This document shows, one piece after another, positions 27,563-35,309 of a stretch of DNA of 64,000 nt (position 1 is the stretch's first letter; each line of letters opens with the position of its first letter). The notes beneath the pieces were generated by a model. That model saw only the letters and a program-made list of their open reading frames with translations. It did not search any database and was not told the DNA's origin. Location: contig CABMPD010000014.1 in assembly GCA_902388455.1 (NCBI GenBank), positions 11,664 to 75,663 on the forward strand. Direction: 5' to 3'. This stretch comes from an uncultured Alistipes sp. (GTDB taxonomy: Bacteria; Bacteroidota; Bacteroidia; Bacteroidales; UBA932). Position numbers and translations under genes: made by a program.

Positions 27563-27889
27563 TTGGAAGGAGTGGGGTTTGACAGAAAAACAACGGCGGC
27601 TAATGCCGAAAAGGGCATCCCTACAGGAGTTCTGACAGCCGGGAAAGATGGAGTTGAAGGTACTTTTACCCGTGGTTTCTGGCAAGATTACGAACAGGGT
27701 TCCTGGTATCTGACCTATAATAATTGGGATATCGTCGCTCCCAGCGGACCTCTGACAGAAGGAACGGTGACAATCAGTAAAGACGGAGACAACTACACGA
27801 TTTCTCTAAACTGTACCGATGATCTGGAAAACAGGATAACAGGAGAGTGGACAGGCAAACCCGAGATTTATGATTACGATATCTGGTAA
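27563..27889 (+). pseudogene. C-terminal fragment of an exported Bacteroidales protein
   Basis: The frame is open from 27530 to TAA at 27889 and has no ATG; TTG 27563 or GTG 27572 would have to serve as start. The translated piece (VEGTFTRGFWQDYEQGSWYL, then PSGPLTEGTVTISKDGDNYT, then ENRITGEWTGKPEIYDYD) resembles the beta-rich last domain of Bacteroidales lipoproteins that end in 'G..itg.w.G'. There is no signal peptide. It is most likely the tail of a broken lipoprotein gene; a strong bidirectional terminator follows it. Confidence 0.55.
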
Positions 27890-27912
27890 GACCGTATAAA
27901 ATGCTGGTAAGA

Positions 27913-27951
27913 AAAAAGGCAGCCCCGGAGCATTGTGCGGGGCTGCCTTTT
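27913..27951. terminator. Bidirectional terminator between convergent genes
   Basis: AAAGGCAGCCCCG and CGGGGCTGCCTTT form a 13-bp perfect stem with A and T tracts on the two sides. It serves both the fragment upstream and the CoA-transferase gene that ends at 28005. Confidence 0.92.
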
Positions 27952-28004
27952 GATATTTAATCCGGACCCTGGCCGGCTGCTGTGACCGGCCGGGCGGACG
28001 TGTC

Positions 28005-29309
28005 TTAGCCGATGAAGTGATAGTGCGGTCCGAAGCGCTCGAAGGCGGCGCGGTCCAGTTCCTCCTGATGGTCGGGATGGGCTACGCTGATGATGGCCTT
28101 GGCTCTCTCCTGGAGGGATTTGCCGTAGAGGTCGACTGCTCCGTACTCGGTCACGAACCAGTGGATGTGGTTGCGGGTGGTCACGACGCCGGCGCCGGGA
28201 GTGAGAATCGGGGCTATCTTGCTGACGCCCTTGTTGGTCACTGAGGGCATGGCGATGATGGCCTTGCCGCCCTTGGAGAGGGATGCTCCGTAGACGAAGT
28301 CAATCTGTCCGCCTACACCGGAGTAGAACTTGGTGCCGAGGGAGTCAGCGCATACCTGGCCGGTGAGGTCTACCTGCAGGGCTGAGTTGATGGCGGTCAC
28401 CTTGGGGTTCTTGGCGATGACATAGGGGTCGTTGGTGTAGCCTACGTCCATCATGGCCACCATGGGGTTGTCGTCGATGAAGTCGTAGACTTCCTGCGAG
28501 CCCATGAGGAATGTCGATACCATCTTGCCTTTGTCGATGCCCTTCTCGGCTCCGTTGATGACACCTTTCTTTACGAGGGGCAGTACGCCGTCGGCGAACA
28601 TCTCGGTGTGGATACCGAGGTTCTTGTGGTCGCCGAGCTGGGCGAGCACTGCGTTGGGGATGGCTCCGATACCCATCTGGAGGGTGGCTCCGTCCTCAAT
28701 CAGGGCGGCGCAGTTACGTCCGATAGCGGCCTCGATGGGGGAAGGCTCGGAGAAGTGGGCGGGCTCCAGCTCTGAGTCGCACTCCACGAAGGTGTCGATC
28801 ATCGACAGGGGGATGATGGCGTCACCCCATGCGCGGGGTACGTGCTTGTTTACCACTGCGATGACGTGCTTTGCGCACTCTACGGCTGCCAGTGAGGCGT
28901 CCACTGAGGTACCCATGGACACATAGCCGTGCTTGTCGGGGAGGGACACCTGGATCATGGCCACGTCGCAGGGCAGTACGCCGCTGCGGTAGAGCCTCTG
29001 GGTCTCGCTCAGGAAGATGGGAATGTAGTCGGCATACCCGGCCTGAACATTCTTGCGGACATTGCCTCCTACGAAGAATGCCTGATGGAAGAAGATTCCC
29101 TCATATTTGGCATCGGTGTAGGGAGCGGGTCCCTCGGTGTGCAGGTGGTGGATCTTCACGTCCCTGAGCTCACCGGCGTCACCTCTGCGGCAGAGGGCGT
29201 CGATCAGCACCTTGGGGGCTGCAGCCACACTGCTGAAATGAATATGGTCACCGGACTTCACGACCTTGACGGCCTCGTCCGCGCTTACAAAATGGATATC
29301 TTTGTACAT
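28005..29309 (-). CDS. Acetyl-CoA hydrolase/transferase family CoA-transferase
   Basis: This 434-residue protein belongs to the class I CoA-transferases that include 4-hydroxybutyrate and butyryl-CoA:acetate CoA-transferase. The catalytic Glu is in LGIHTEMFADGV, after the glycine-rich GIGAIPNAVL loop; SGVGGQIDFVYGA and FVTEYGAVDLYGKS are the other family blocks. It moves CoA between short-chain acids and so can make acetate with energy conservation, or butyrate, in fermentation. Substrate specificity cannot be told by eye. It is a single gene, divergent from the sigma-factor operon. Confidence 0.9.
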   Translation of the reverse strand: MYKDIHFVSADEAVKVVKSGDHIHFSSVAAAPKVLIDALCRRGDAGELRDVKIHHLHTEGPAPYTDAKYEGIFFHQAFFVGGNVRKNVQAGYADYIPIFLSETQRLYRSGVLPCDVAMIQVSLPDKHGYVSMGTSVDASLAAVECAKHVIAVVNKHVPRAWGDAIIPLSMIDTFVECDSELEPAHFSEPSPIEAAIGRNCAALIEDGATLQMGIGAIPNAVLAQLGDHKNLGIHTEMFADGVLPLVKKGVINGAEKGIDKGKMVSTFLMGSQEVYDFIDDNPMVAMMDVGYTNDPYVIAKNPKVTAINSALQVDLTGQVCADSLGTKFYSGVGGQIDFVYGASLSKGGKAIIAMPSVTNKGVSKIAPILTPGAGVVTTRNHIHWFVTEYGAVDLYGKSLQERAKAIISVAHPDHQEELDRAAFERFGPHYHFIG

Positions 29310-29411
29310 ATTGTAGATTATTGGTAATTAGTTTCAGCAAGTTGTTGAGCGCAAAGTTAAGAATTTTCTCCAACTTTGTCACAAATCTATGCCCTCATAC
29401 GTCTTAGGAAT

Positions 29412-29906
29412 ATGAATTCAGAAACAGTAAGTGCAGTGGAGGCTGAGCGCAGGCGCCTGCAGGTCTTCGTAAGGAACATTGTCGGGGACAATGCTCTGGC
29501 CGAGGATATCGTACAGGACACTATCCTGGCGTGCCTGCAGGAGGTCTCGCGGGGGAGGAATGTCAGCTGTCCCGGGGCCTGGCTGATGAAGGTGGCAAGG
29601 AACAAGGCGCTGGATGCGGTCAGGTCAGCGGGCTACAGCAGGAGGACCGGGATAGAGGCGGCATGGAGACAGGACTGCGGGGATAATATCGAGCTGCACT
29701 TCGGTATGAAAGAGCGGATAGGGCAGGTGAGGAAGGTCGTCGGGGAACTGCCGGAGCAGCAGCGCTCGGCATTCATTCTCAGGGACGTACTGGGGTATGA
29801 TACTGATGAGGCGGCGTCAGTTCTCGGATGCAGCGGGGACAATGCCCGGCAGCTGTTGAGCAGGGCGAGGAAGCGGATCCGGGAATATCTGTTGAACAAT
29901 GAATAA
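29412..29906 (+). CDS. ECF-type RNA polymerase sigma factor
   Basis: The 164-residue protein has region 2 (NALAEDIVQDTILACLQEVS, with PGAWLMKVARNKALDAVRS) and region 4 (LPEQQRSAFILRDVLGYDTD, then EAASVLGCSGDNARQLLSRA). It has no region 1 or 3, the ECF architecture. It directs RNA polymerase to a small regulon, probably including its own operon. The ATG at 29412 is chosen over an upstream ATG at 29376 because the family begins about 10 residues before the helix RRRLQVFVRN. Its last eight bases overlap the next gene, which encodes a membrane protein likely to be its anti-sigma factor. Confidence 0.92.
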   Translation: MNSETVSAVEAERRRLQVFVRNIVGDNALAEDIVQDTILACLQEVSRGRNVSCPGAWLMKVARNKALDAVRSAGYSRRTGIEAAWRQDCGDNIELHFGMKERIGQVRKVVGELPEQQRSAFILRDVLGYDTDEAASVLGCSGDNARQLLSRARKRIREYLLNNE

Positions 29907-30441
29907 GAAGGTCTATAATATGAAAAATGAAGAAAAGCTGAGAAAATTGCTGGAGCTGTACTTCGAGGGAGGGACAGACTCCGCGCAGGAGGAGGAGCTC
30001 CGCAGGAGGTTCCTTTCCGGGAAGGTGCCGGAGGACCTGGAGAAGTACAGGCCTCTTTTCGGGTATATCGCTCAGGAAATGGCGGATGCGGCCATGACAG
30101 GTGCCGGAGACGGGAGGACATCCGTCCGCATGGGGCGCCGGCGTATCATGAGTATCGCCGCCGCAGCCGTAGGAGCTGCCGCCGTGATTTCCGCTGTCGG
30201 GGTGTTTGCCCTCAGCGGCAGGTTCGGAGGGAGCCCCGGATTTGAACTGACGGTCGGAGGCCGGCGGGTCGCTGACGAAGCCCTGGCAATCGAGATTGCC
30301 GACCGGGGGCTGTCCCGGCTGCAGGGACTGCAGGCGGCATTGGACCAGAGCCTGGGCACGCTGCAGATGAGGATGGAAAAGACTGATTCGACGGTGCATG
30401 TGCTGGAAGAGAGTATTTTGTCAAAATTTAAAATGCAATAG
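29899..30441 (+). CDS. Putative membrane anti-sigma factor
   Basis: The 180-residue protein has an acidic N-terminal cytoplasmic part with LLELYFEGGTDSAQEEELRR, a motif seen in Bacteroidales anti-sigma-like proteins. One membrane segment follows (IMSIAAAAVGAAAVISAVGV, about residues 83-105), then a short outer part ending in a coiled-coil-like tail. It lacks the zinc-binding HxxxCxxC motif of ZAS anti-sigma factors. Overlap with the sigma gene and the membrane anchor are the grounds for the call. The second in-frame Met (residue 8) may be the true start. Confidence 0.7.
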   Translation: MNKKVYNMKNEEKLRKLLELYFEGGTDSAQEEELRRRFLSGKVPEDLEKYRPLFGYIAQEMADAAMTGAGDGRTSVRMGRRRIMSIAAAAVGAAAVISAVGVFALSGRFGGSPGFELTVGGRRVADEALAIEIADRGLSRLQGLQAALDQSLGTLQMRMEKTDSTVHVLEESILSKFKMQ

Positions 30442-30443
30442 AT

Positions 30444-30905
30444 ATGAGAAAGACTGTAATCATGCTGATGATGCTGTGCATTGCTCCGCTGTGGGCTGCG
30501 GCCCAGTCCTTCGAGGGGCTCATGGAACGCTACGGCCCGAATGAGGGGGTGGTGACGGTGACTATGTCCAAGTCCGTCCTGCAGAGGATTGCGCGGCGGG
30601 ATGACAACGAGCTGCTGCGCAAGCTCACGGAGCTGAAGGTAATCAGTGCTTCCTTTAAATGCTGTGATTCGTTGAGGGAGGCTTTTCTGAAGGATGCCGA
30701 CAGGTATGCGGAGGGATTTGACAATCTTTATAAAGTGTCCATGGGCAGTGACGGGAGTGTGCTGTCTGTGTATGTGGACAGTAAGTGCCGGAAGGCTCTG
30801 ATGCTTTCCGTGGAGGCCGATGCGGTGCTGCTGATGGAGATGGTGGGCGACATCGACGGACAGATGCAGGATGCCCTGCTGAACAATGAGATAAGAATAA
30901 AATAG
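30444..30905 (+). CDS. DUF4252 family exported protein
   Basis: The 153-residue protein has a signal peptide (cleavage after AAAQ) and matches DUF4252, a Bacteroidota family usually found next to ECF sigma and anti-sigma genes. Conserved-looking pieces are VTVTMSKSVLQRI and the closing block DAVLLMEMVGDIDGQ. Function is unknown. It follows the anti-sigma gene by two bases and precedes a barrel protein by 15, so the four genes form one operon. Confidence 0.8.
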   Translation: MRKTVIMLMMLCIAPLWAAAQSFEGLMERYGPNEGVVTVTMSKSVLQRIARRDDNELLRKLTELKVISASFKCCDSLREAFLKDADRYAEGFDNLYKVSMGSDGSVLSVYVDSKCRKALMLSVEADAVLLMEMVGDIDGQMQDALLNNEIRIK

Positions 30906-30920
30906 AAAAACACAGAGGAT

Positions 30921-31694
30921 ATGAAAAAGACAATTTTTGCAATTGCCTGCGCGGCAGGACTGCTGCTCATGGCTCCCGGACAGGCTTCCGCCCAGGCGGA
31001 CATAGAGATAGGCAAGACCACCATCCGGCTTCAGTCTCCGGTTAAGATCTACGGCCAGGATAAAAATGTTTACCGCTACGATGACTATGGGACGCGGAAA
31101 AAAAAGAACCGGTGGTATGACGATGCGAGCGTGTTCTTCGGTTTCAGTTTCCCGGTGGAGGGGTGCAGTTACGAGCCGACTGCCGCTATGCCGGTGAAGT
31201 ACGGCAACAGTTTCGAGATCACTCTAGGGGCCAAACAGTGGTTCGGCATAGGACATTATGCGTTCGGCATATCGGCGCAGTATACTCACTATGACTACAG
31301 GGGCAGCGGTCTGGCGGCCAGGGGCATTATTACGCAGTATCCGCACAATGCCGTGATCAGCAGGGAAATATTCAAGACCGACAATATCGGTATAGGAGTC
31401 TACAACCGCTTCTACATCTCGTTGCGGACGCCGCTGTATATCGACCTGGGTGCCTGGGGAGACTGGGCCTTCAGCCGTCAGTACAAGGTCAAGTACTATA
31501 TCGGCGATTACAAGGAGGTGGACCACTACCGCGATGGGGAAAAGTTCCTGCCTCTGCAGGGAGGTGTCTATGCTGCGGTCGGTGTCAATCTGTTCTCAAT
31601 CTACTGCAAATATCGTTTCACGCACTGGTTCAGCCACTCTGTCCTTCCCATGGAACCACCGAGGCTGCAGATAGGACTGATGATAGAGATTTAA
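30921..31694 (+). CDS. Predicted outer-membrane beta-barrel protein
   Basis: The 257-residue protein has a signal peptide (ASAQA) and alternating hydrophobic/polar strands rich in Tyr, Phe, Gly and Trp, for example FGIGHYAFGISAQYTHYDY, LYIDLGAWGDWAFSRQY and LFSIYCKYRFTHWFSH. It ends in a hydrophobic strand (RLQIGLMIEI), as barrels do. An enzymatic role is unlikely. It is last in the sigma operon, so the sigma factor may monitor or adjust the outer membrane. Its stop overlaps the end of the convergent WYL gene by four bases. Confidence 0.7.
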   Translation: MKKTIFAIACAAGLLLMAPGQASAQADIEIGKTTIRLQSPVKIYGQDKNVYRYDDYGTRKKKNRWYDDASVFFGFSFPVEGCSYEPTAAMPVKYGNSFEITLGAKQWFGIGHYAFGISAQYTHYDYRGSGLAARGIITQYPHNAVISREIFKTDNIGIGVYNRFYISLRTPLYIDLGAWGDWAFSRQYKVKYYIGDYKEVDHYRDGEKFLPLQGGVYAAVGVNLFSIYCKYRFTHWFSHSVLPMEPPRLQIGLMIEI

Positions 31695-32614
31695 CGGTCA
31701 GGACTGTCATGATAGAGGGAGGCGATTCTCTGCACGGTGTTGCGGATCTCCTCCCGGAGTGAGGCGGGGGAGATGACTTCCAGCTGGTCCATGCGGGAGA
31801 GAATGGTGCTGTAGAAGTCCCAGGTGGGGCGGAGCCGGTATTCGAAGACAGCACATTCTTCGTCGGGATCGGTTGCGACCTCTTTCTGGCTGTGGTGCAG
31901 GGGAAGGGAGCGCAGGTAGCGGACCTGGATGCCGTAGGCTCTGATGCGGATGGTGGTCATGGGACTGTTATTGTCGGTGGAGATGCCGCAGAAGTCGGCG
32001 AAGTAGCCCTGGGGGTCGAAGTCTGCGGGGTATTCGAAGGTCTCGTCCATAGCAGTCAGTCCTATGATGCGGTCCAGGGCAAATGTGCGCATGGTGTCCC
32101 TCTCACGGCAGTAGCCGCAGACGTACCATCTCTGGTTGAAGAGCTTGAGGCACCAGGGCTGTACTGTGTAGGTGTCCGGTCTGTCGTACCAGTAGCTGCC
32201 GTGGACTATCTCCAGCCACTTATTTGACTGCATGGCATCGATTATGGGGGTGAGGTGTTTCTGTCCGGAAGGTACATTCTCGAGGAGGATGCGATCTCGG
32301 ATGCCCTTGCTCTCGCTGATGATGTTCTTGACAGTGAAAGTATTGAGCAGCCATGAGCAGGTAGTGCTGTTCTCCAGGTCTTCCGGGTTCTCGATGTAGT
32401 AGTGATAGCCGCCGACCCGCCTGCACTCGATATTGATGTCAAATGCCTGCTGTATGGCTTCCTTCCAGTTGTTGAATGTACGGCGCGGGATGTCCGCGCC
32501 GTCGTAGAGGGGCGACATAGCCCATTTCTCATTGATTTCCCTGAGTGTGATGCGGCCCGCTCGGTGAATCGTATCCACGAGCCAGATGTACTTGTCGAAT
32601 AGGTCTTTAGTCAT
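31691..32614 (-). CDS. WYL-domain transcriptional regulator
   Basis: This 307-residue protein has an N-terminal winged-helix-like part (MTKDLFDKYIWLVDTIHRAG with TLREINEKWA) and a WYL domain (LKLFNQRWYVCGYCRERDTM, then FALDRIIGLTAMDETF). A C-terminal WCX extension carries IRAYGIQVRYLRSLPLHHSQ. WYL proteins bind nucleic-acid-like ligands and often control defence or DNA-damage genes. The ATG at 32614 is preferred to a TTG eight codons upstream. It is divergent from an ATPase/nuclease gene, 132 bases away, whose promoter holds an inverted repeat that could be its operator. Confidence 0.88.
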   Translation of the reverse strand: MTKDLFDKYIWLVDTIHRAGRITLREINEKWAMSPLYDGADIPRRTFNNWKEAIQQAFDINIECRRVGGYHYYIENPEDLENSTTCSWLLNTFTVKNIISESKGIRDRILLENVPSGQKHLTPIIDAMQSNKWLEIVHGSYWYDRPDTYTVQPWCLKLFNQRWYVCGYCRERDTMRTFALDRIIGLTAMDETFEYPADFDPQGYFADFCGISTDNNSPMTTIRIRAYGIQVRYLRSLPLHHSQKEVATDPDEECAVFEYRLRPTWDFYSTILSRMDQLEVISPASLREEIRNTVQRIASLYHDSPDR

Positions 32615-32695
32615 GATATTGCGTTTTGTTTTGTGCAAAGGTGGTGAAAACTTGTGAAAAATCGTGGCACAAGTTTTTTTAGAATACAGATAAAT

Positions 32696-32737
32696 TTTGT
32701 ATTATGCATTTGAATCATTATGTTTGCAGTGCATAAT
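32696..32737 (+). promoter_or_regulatory. Promoter with flanking inverted repeat (possible operator) before the ATPase gene
   Basis: TTTG (32696-32699) and TATGTTTG (32719-32726), 19 bases apart, form a consensus promoter. ATTATGCA (32701-32708) and TGCATAAT (32730-32737) are perfect inverted copies that straddle the -7 box, a good place for a repressor. Confidence 0.65.
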
Positions 32738-32746
32738 GAATAGTAT

Positions 32747-34120
32747 ATGGAATTTGTCGACAGAATCGCAGAAACAGCACGTCTTAAGGCCGCTCTTGCT
32801 GGGAAACGGCCAGCATTGGTCGTGATGTACGGCCGCAGAAGACTGGGTAAGTCAACACTTATTAAAAGAGTGTTGTCTGAAGGGGATGTTTATTTTCTCG
32901 CTGACCGTTCTGAAGGGCAGCATCAGAGATTGTTGCTGGCAAAAGTAATAGCGCAGGTGTTTCCGGATTTCGACAAACTGACATATCCGGATTGGGAGTC
33001 TCTGTTCCGTGCGGTCAATTACCGGACAGACAGGCGTTTCACCCTGTGTTTTGATGAGTTTCCGTATATTGTGGAGCAATCTCCGGAATTGCCGTCCGTA
33101 CTGCAGAAACTGGTTGATGAAAAGCAACTCATGTATAATCTTGTGCTTTGCGGGTCATCACAGAATATGATGTACGGGCTGTTTCTCGATTCCTCAGCGC
33201 CTCTTTATGGCAGGGCTGATGAGATCATAAGACTCGCACCTATACGTTTGCCATATCTTCAGGAGGTATTGAGCCTTGATGCGGTGAGTGCCGTTGAGGA
33301 ATATTCAGTATGGGGAGGTGTGCCGCGTTATTGGGAACTGAGAGAGAACAGGAAATCGCTTGGCGATGCTCTGTGGCACAATATACTTTCTGTCAACGGT
33401 GTTCTCTATGAAGAACCTGTGAAACTTTTTCAAGACGATGTAAAGGATATCGTCAAGACCTCGACGATAATGTCATACGTCGGAGCCGGTGCAAACCGTC
33501 TTTCTGAGATTGCGACACGGTGCGGTGAGCCTGCAACCAATCTGTCACGTCCATTGAAGAAACTTGTAGATCTCGGATTTTTAGAAAAGGATGTCCCGTA
33601 TGGGATGGATGAGAAGAATGCAAAGAAAAGTCTTTATAAGATAGCCGATCCGTTTATGGCATTCTACTATCAGTTTGTGGTTCCATACCGCTCGTTTATA
33701 GAACTGGACCGCCGCCTGCCCATAGAACAGGCTTTGAGTGCCCGCTTCCAGGAGTATGTAAGTATGCAGTGGGAAAATCTTTGCAGGGAAGCCGTGACAG
33801 GAAATCTTATGGACGGAGTGCTTTATGGCAGGGCAAGACGCTGGTGGGGCTCTGTCCTCAATGAGCACGGGAAACCTGAGCAGATCGAGTTCGACGTGAT
33901 GGCTGAGTCCATGGATAAGAAATGTCTGCTGGTCGGTGAATGTAAATGGACGGCCCGGGAGAATGGCAGACAGCTTGCCGCAGAACTTCTCCGCAAAGCC
34001 GCCCTGCTGCCTTTTACAAAGGATTATACAGTTGTACCGGTGCTTTTCCTCAAAAATGAGCCCACGGATAATTCTGCGAATGTGATGCTGCCGCAGGATG
34101 TCATCGGACTGCTGAAATAA
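32747..34120 (+). CDS. Archaeal-type AAA ATPase with DUF234 nuclease-like domain
   Basis: The 457-residue protein has an ATPase_2-type P-loop (VVMYGRRRLGKSTLIKRV, near residues 25-43), a Walker B (FTLCFDEFPYIVEQS) and a GSSQ sensor segment. A winged helix follows (RLSEIATRCGEPATNLSRPL). The C-terminal DUF234 domain contains the PD-(D/E)xK-like residues E-F-D and GECKW (residues about 380-410). Such proteins are widespread in anaerobes and archaea with unknown role; mobile or defence functions have been suggested. Composition is lower in GC than the flanking housekeeping genes. It stands beside a WYL regulator and a toxin-antitoxin pair. Confidence 0.85.
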   Translation: MEFVDRIAETARLKAALAGKRPALVVMYGRRRLGKSTLIKRVLSEGDVYFLADRSEGQHQRLLLAKVIAQVFPDFDKLTYPDWESLFRAVNYRTDRRFTLCFDEFPYIVEQSPELPSVLQKLVDEKQLMYNLVLCGSSQNMMYGLFLDSSAPLYGRADEIIRLAPIRLPYLQEVLSLDAVSAVEEYSVWGGVPRYWELRENRKSLGDALWHNILSVNGVLYEEPVKLFQDDVKDIVKTSTIMSYVGAGANRLSEIATRCGEPATNLSRPLKKLVDLGFLEKDVPYGMDEKNAKKSLYKIADPFMAFYYQFVVPYRSFIELDRRLPIEQALSARFQEYVSMQWENLCREAVTGNLMDGVLYGRARRWWGSVLNEHGKPEQIEFDVMAESMDKKCLLVGECKWTARENGRQLAAELLRKAALLPFTKDYTVVPVLFLKNEPTDNSANVMLPQDVIGLLK

Positions 34121-34154
34121 CTCGCAGCCTGACTGGAAATTTCAGCATGGTATT

Positions 34155-34184
34155 TTTGTGTTGCGTGATATTTTGCTAAATTTG
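34155..34184 (+). promoter_or_regulatory. Promoter of the toxin-antitoxin operon
   Basis: TTTG (34155-34158) and TAAATTTG (34177-34184) lie 18 bases apart, 27 bases before the antitoxin ATG. Confidence 0.65.
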
Positions 34185-34210
34185 CAGAAGTCATATAAAT
34201 AGAAGAAAAT

Positions 34211-34465
34211 ATGAGAGTATCAGCATCAATGGAGAGTTTGTGGCGTTATATTGAGTCACTCTCACTGAGCGAGCGCAACCGTCAGTGGTTGGCCGGAAAG
34301 TTACTTGAGAATCCTGATCCGCAGCATACGTTGGGGGAACCGCAGGAGGAGTATATCAGCAAAGAGGAAGTTCTTGCGAAAATAGATGCAGGACTGAAAG
34401 ACATGAAGGCAGGAAGGTCTAAGACGTATGATGAATTTATGAGGGATTGGGATGAAGAGGTATAG
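34211..34465 (+). CDS. Type II antitoxin
   Basis: This 84-residue acidic protein has an N-terminal helical part (SLWRYIESLSLSERNRQWLA), a middle linker and a C-terminal tail (KEEVLAKIDAGLKDMKAGRS then DEFMRDWDEE). The tail resembles the toxin-wrapping helix of Bacteroidales RelB-like antitoxins. It is followed by the toxin gene with a 14-base overlap. It should neutralise the toxin and repress its own promoter. Confidence 0.8.
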   Translation: MRVSASMESLWRYIESLSLSERNRQWLAGKLLENPDPQHTLGEPQEEYISKEEVLAKIDAGLKDMKAGRSKTYDEFMRDWDEEV

Positions 34466-34796
34466 TTTGAAATTTCAGTACACCTTTGAGAAGGATGCCA
34501 AGCGTTTGGGAAAGCGTTATCAGTCCATGAAATCAGATATAGCCTCATTGTGTGAGGATATATTGGCAAATCCGAATCTCGGTACTGATCTCGGCGGAGG
34601 CTTGCGAAAAATCCGTATGGCCATTACATCCAAAGGTCATGGGAAAAGAGGCGGTGCCCGTGTCATCACGTTTACCGTGATAGTTTCCGTAGAGGAGGCC
34701 GTGATAAACCTGCTGACCATCTACGACAAGTCTGAACGGGAATCCATCAAACGTTCCGAGATACTGGCCCTTTTGGAGAAGAACGGTCTCAGGTAG
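34452..34796 (+). CDS. RelE/ParE-family toxin
   Basis: The 114-residue basic protein shows the RelE-like fold: FQYTFEKDAKRLGKRY helix, LCEDILANPNLGTDLGGGLR, then RKIRMAITSKGHGKRGGARV and the strand VINLLTIYDKSER. Members with 'SKGKGKRGGARVI' are common toxins in Bacteroides; most are predicted mRNA interferases. The length is full, in contrast to the truncated toxin at 325-423. Overlap with the antitoxin gene and its own promoter indicate an intact module. Confidence 0.82.
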   Translation: MKRYSLKFQYTFEKDAKRLGKRYQSMKSDIASLCEDILANPNLGTDLGGGLRKIRMAITSKGHGKRGGARVITFTVIVSVEEAVINLLTIYDKSERESIKRSEILALLEKNGLR

Positions 34797-34977
34797 CGCA
34801 AACATTATACTGTATGGGTAAAATTATAAATGCCGTTACTCTGTGCAGTGTTATGGCATAAGTGGCAAGTAGTTTTGCCGCATAATCGAAGCATTGTCCT
34901 CTATGACCGGCTGTTGAAAAACAGTGGTTTTGGAGTATGATTTGTCTTGTTATACGCCCGATACTGGAAAATTTTGC

Positions 34978-35309
34978 TAACTTTGTCGTGCCGGTAGTGA
35001 AAGCCGGCGCGACATATTGCAGACGAAAGTGTTTTCGTACTGTCCTCGGAAGAAAATGTGGTAGTTTTCAAGATCAGAAGGACGACGGCGGCACTCGTCA
35101 CTTGTATGGTCATGCGGTAGGACGCTCTGTCCGATACCTCATAACTGCACAGGTGTGGAGTATCGGGCGTTTATCTCTGATCGGGTCTTACCACAACCTT
35201 CTTCCGGGAAAACAGGCTGTCTCCACACTTTCTTTTTGCCTGTGCTGCGTTCCGGCGTATGCTGCCTTTAATTTTGCGAATGAAATATTGTAAATTAATA
35301 CGTATAGTT
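34978..35309 (+). other. Long structured leader before the BACON lipoprotein gene
   Basis: No gene is seen between 34797 and 35309. TAACTTTG at 34978-34985 fits a -7 box and would give a leader of about 315 nt. Within it successive stems can form: GCCGGT/AGCCGGC, ACGAAA/TTTCGT, GAAAA/TTTTC, GGAC/GTCC, CCGATAC/GTATCGG and GTGTGGAG/CTCCACAC. CGCCCGATACT (34955) recurs inverted at 35159. I do not recognise a known riboswitch. Confidence 0.4.

Noticed and set aside
34978..35309. Leader as a cobalamin riboswitch
   Set aside because: A GCCGGT-AGCCGGC stem resembles part of one, but the B12 box and kissing-loop sequences are not found and the downstream gene is not B12-related.
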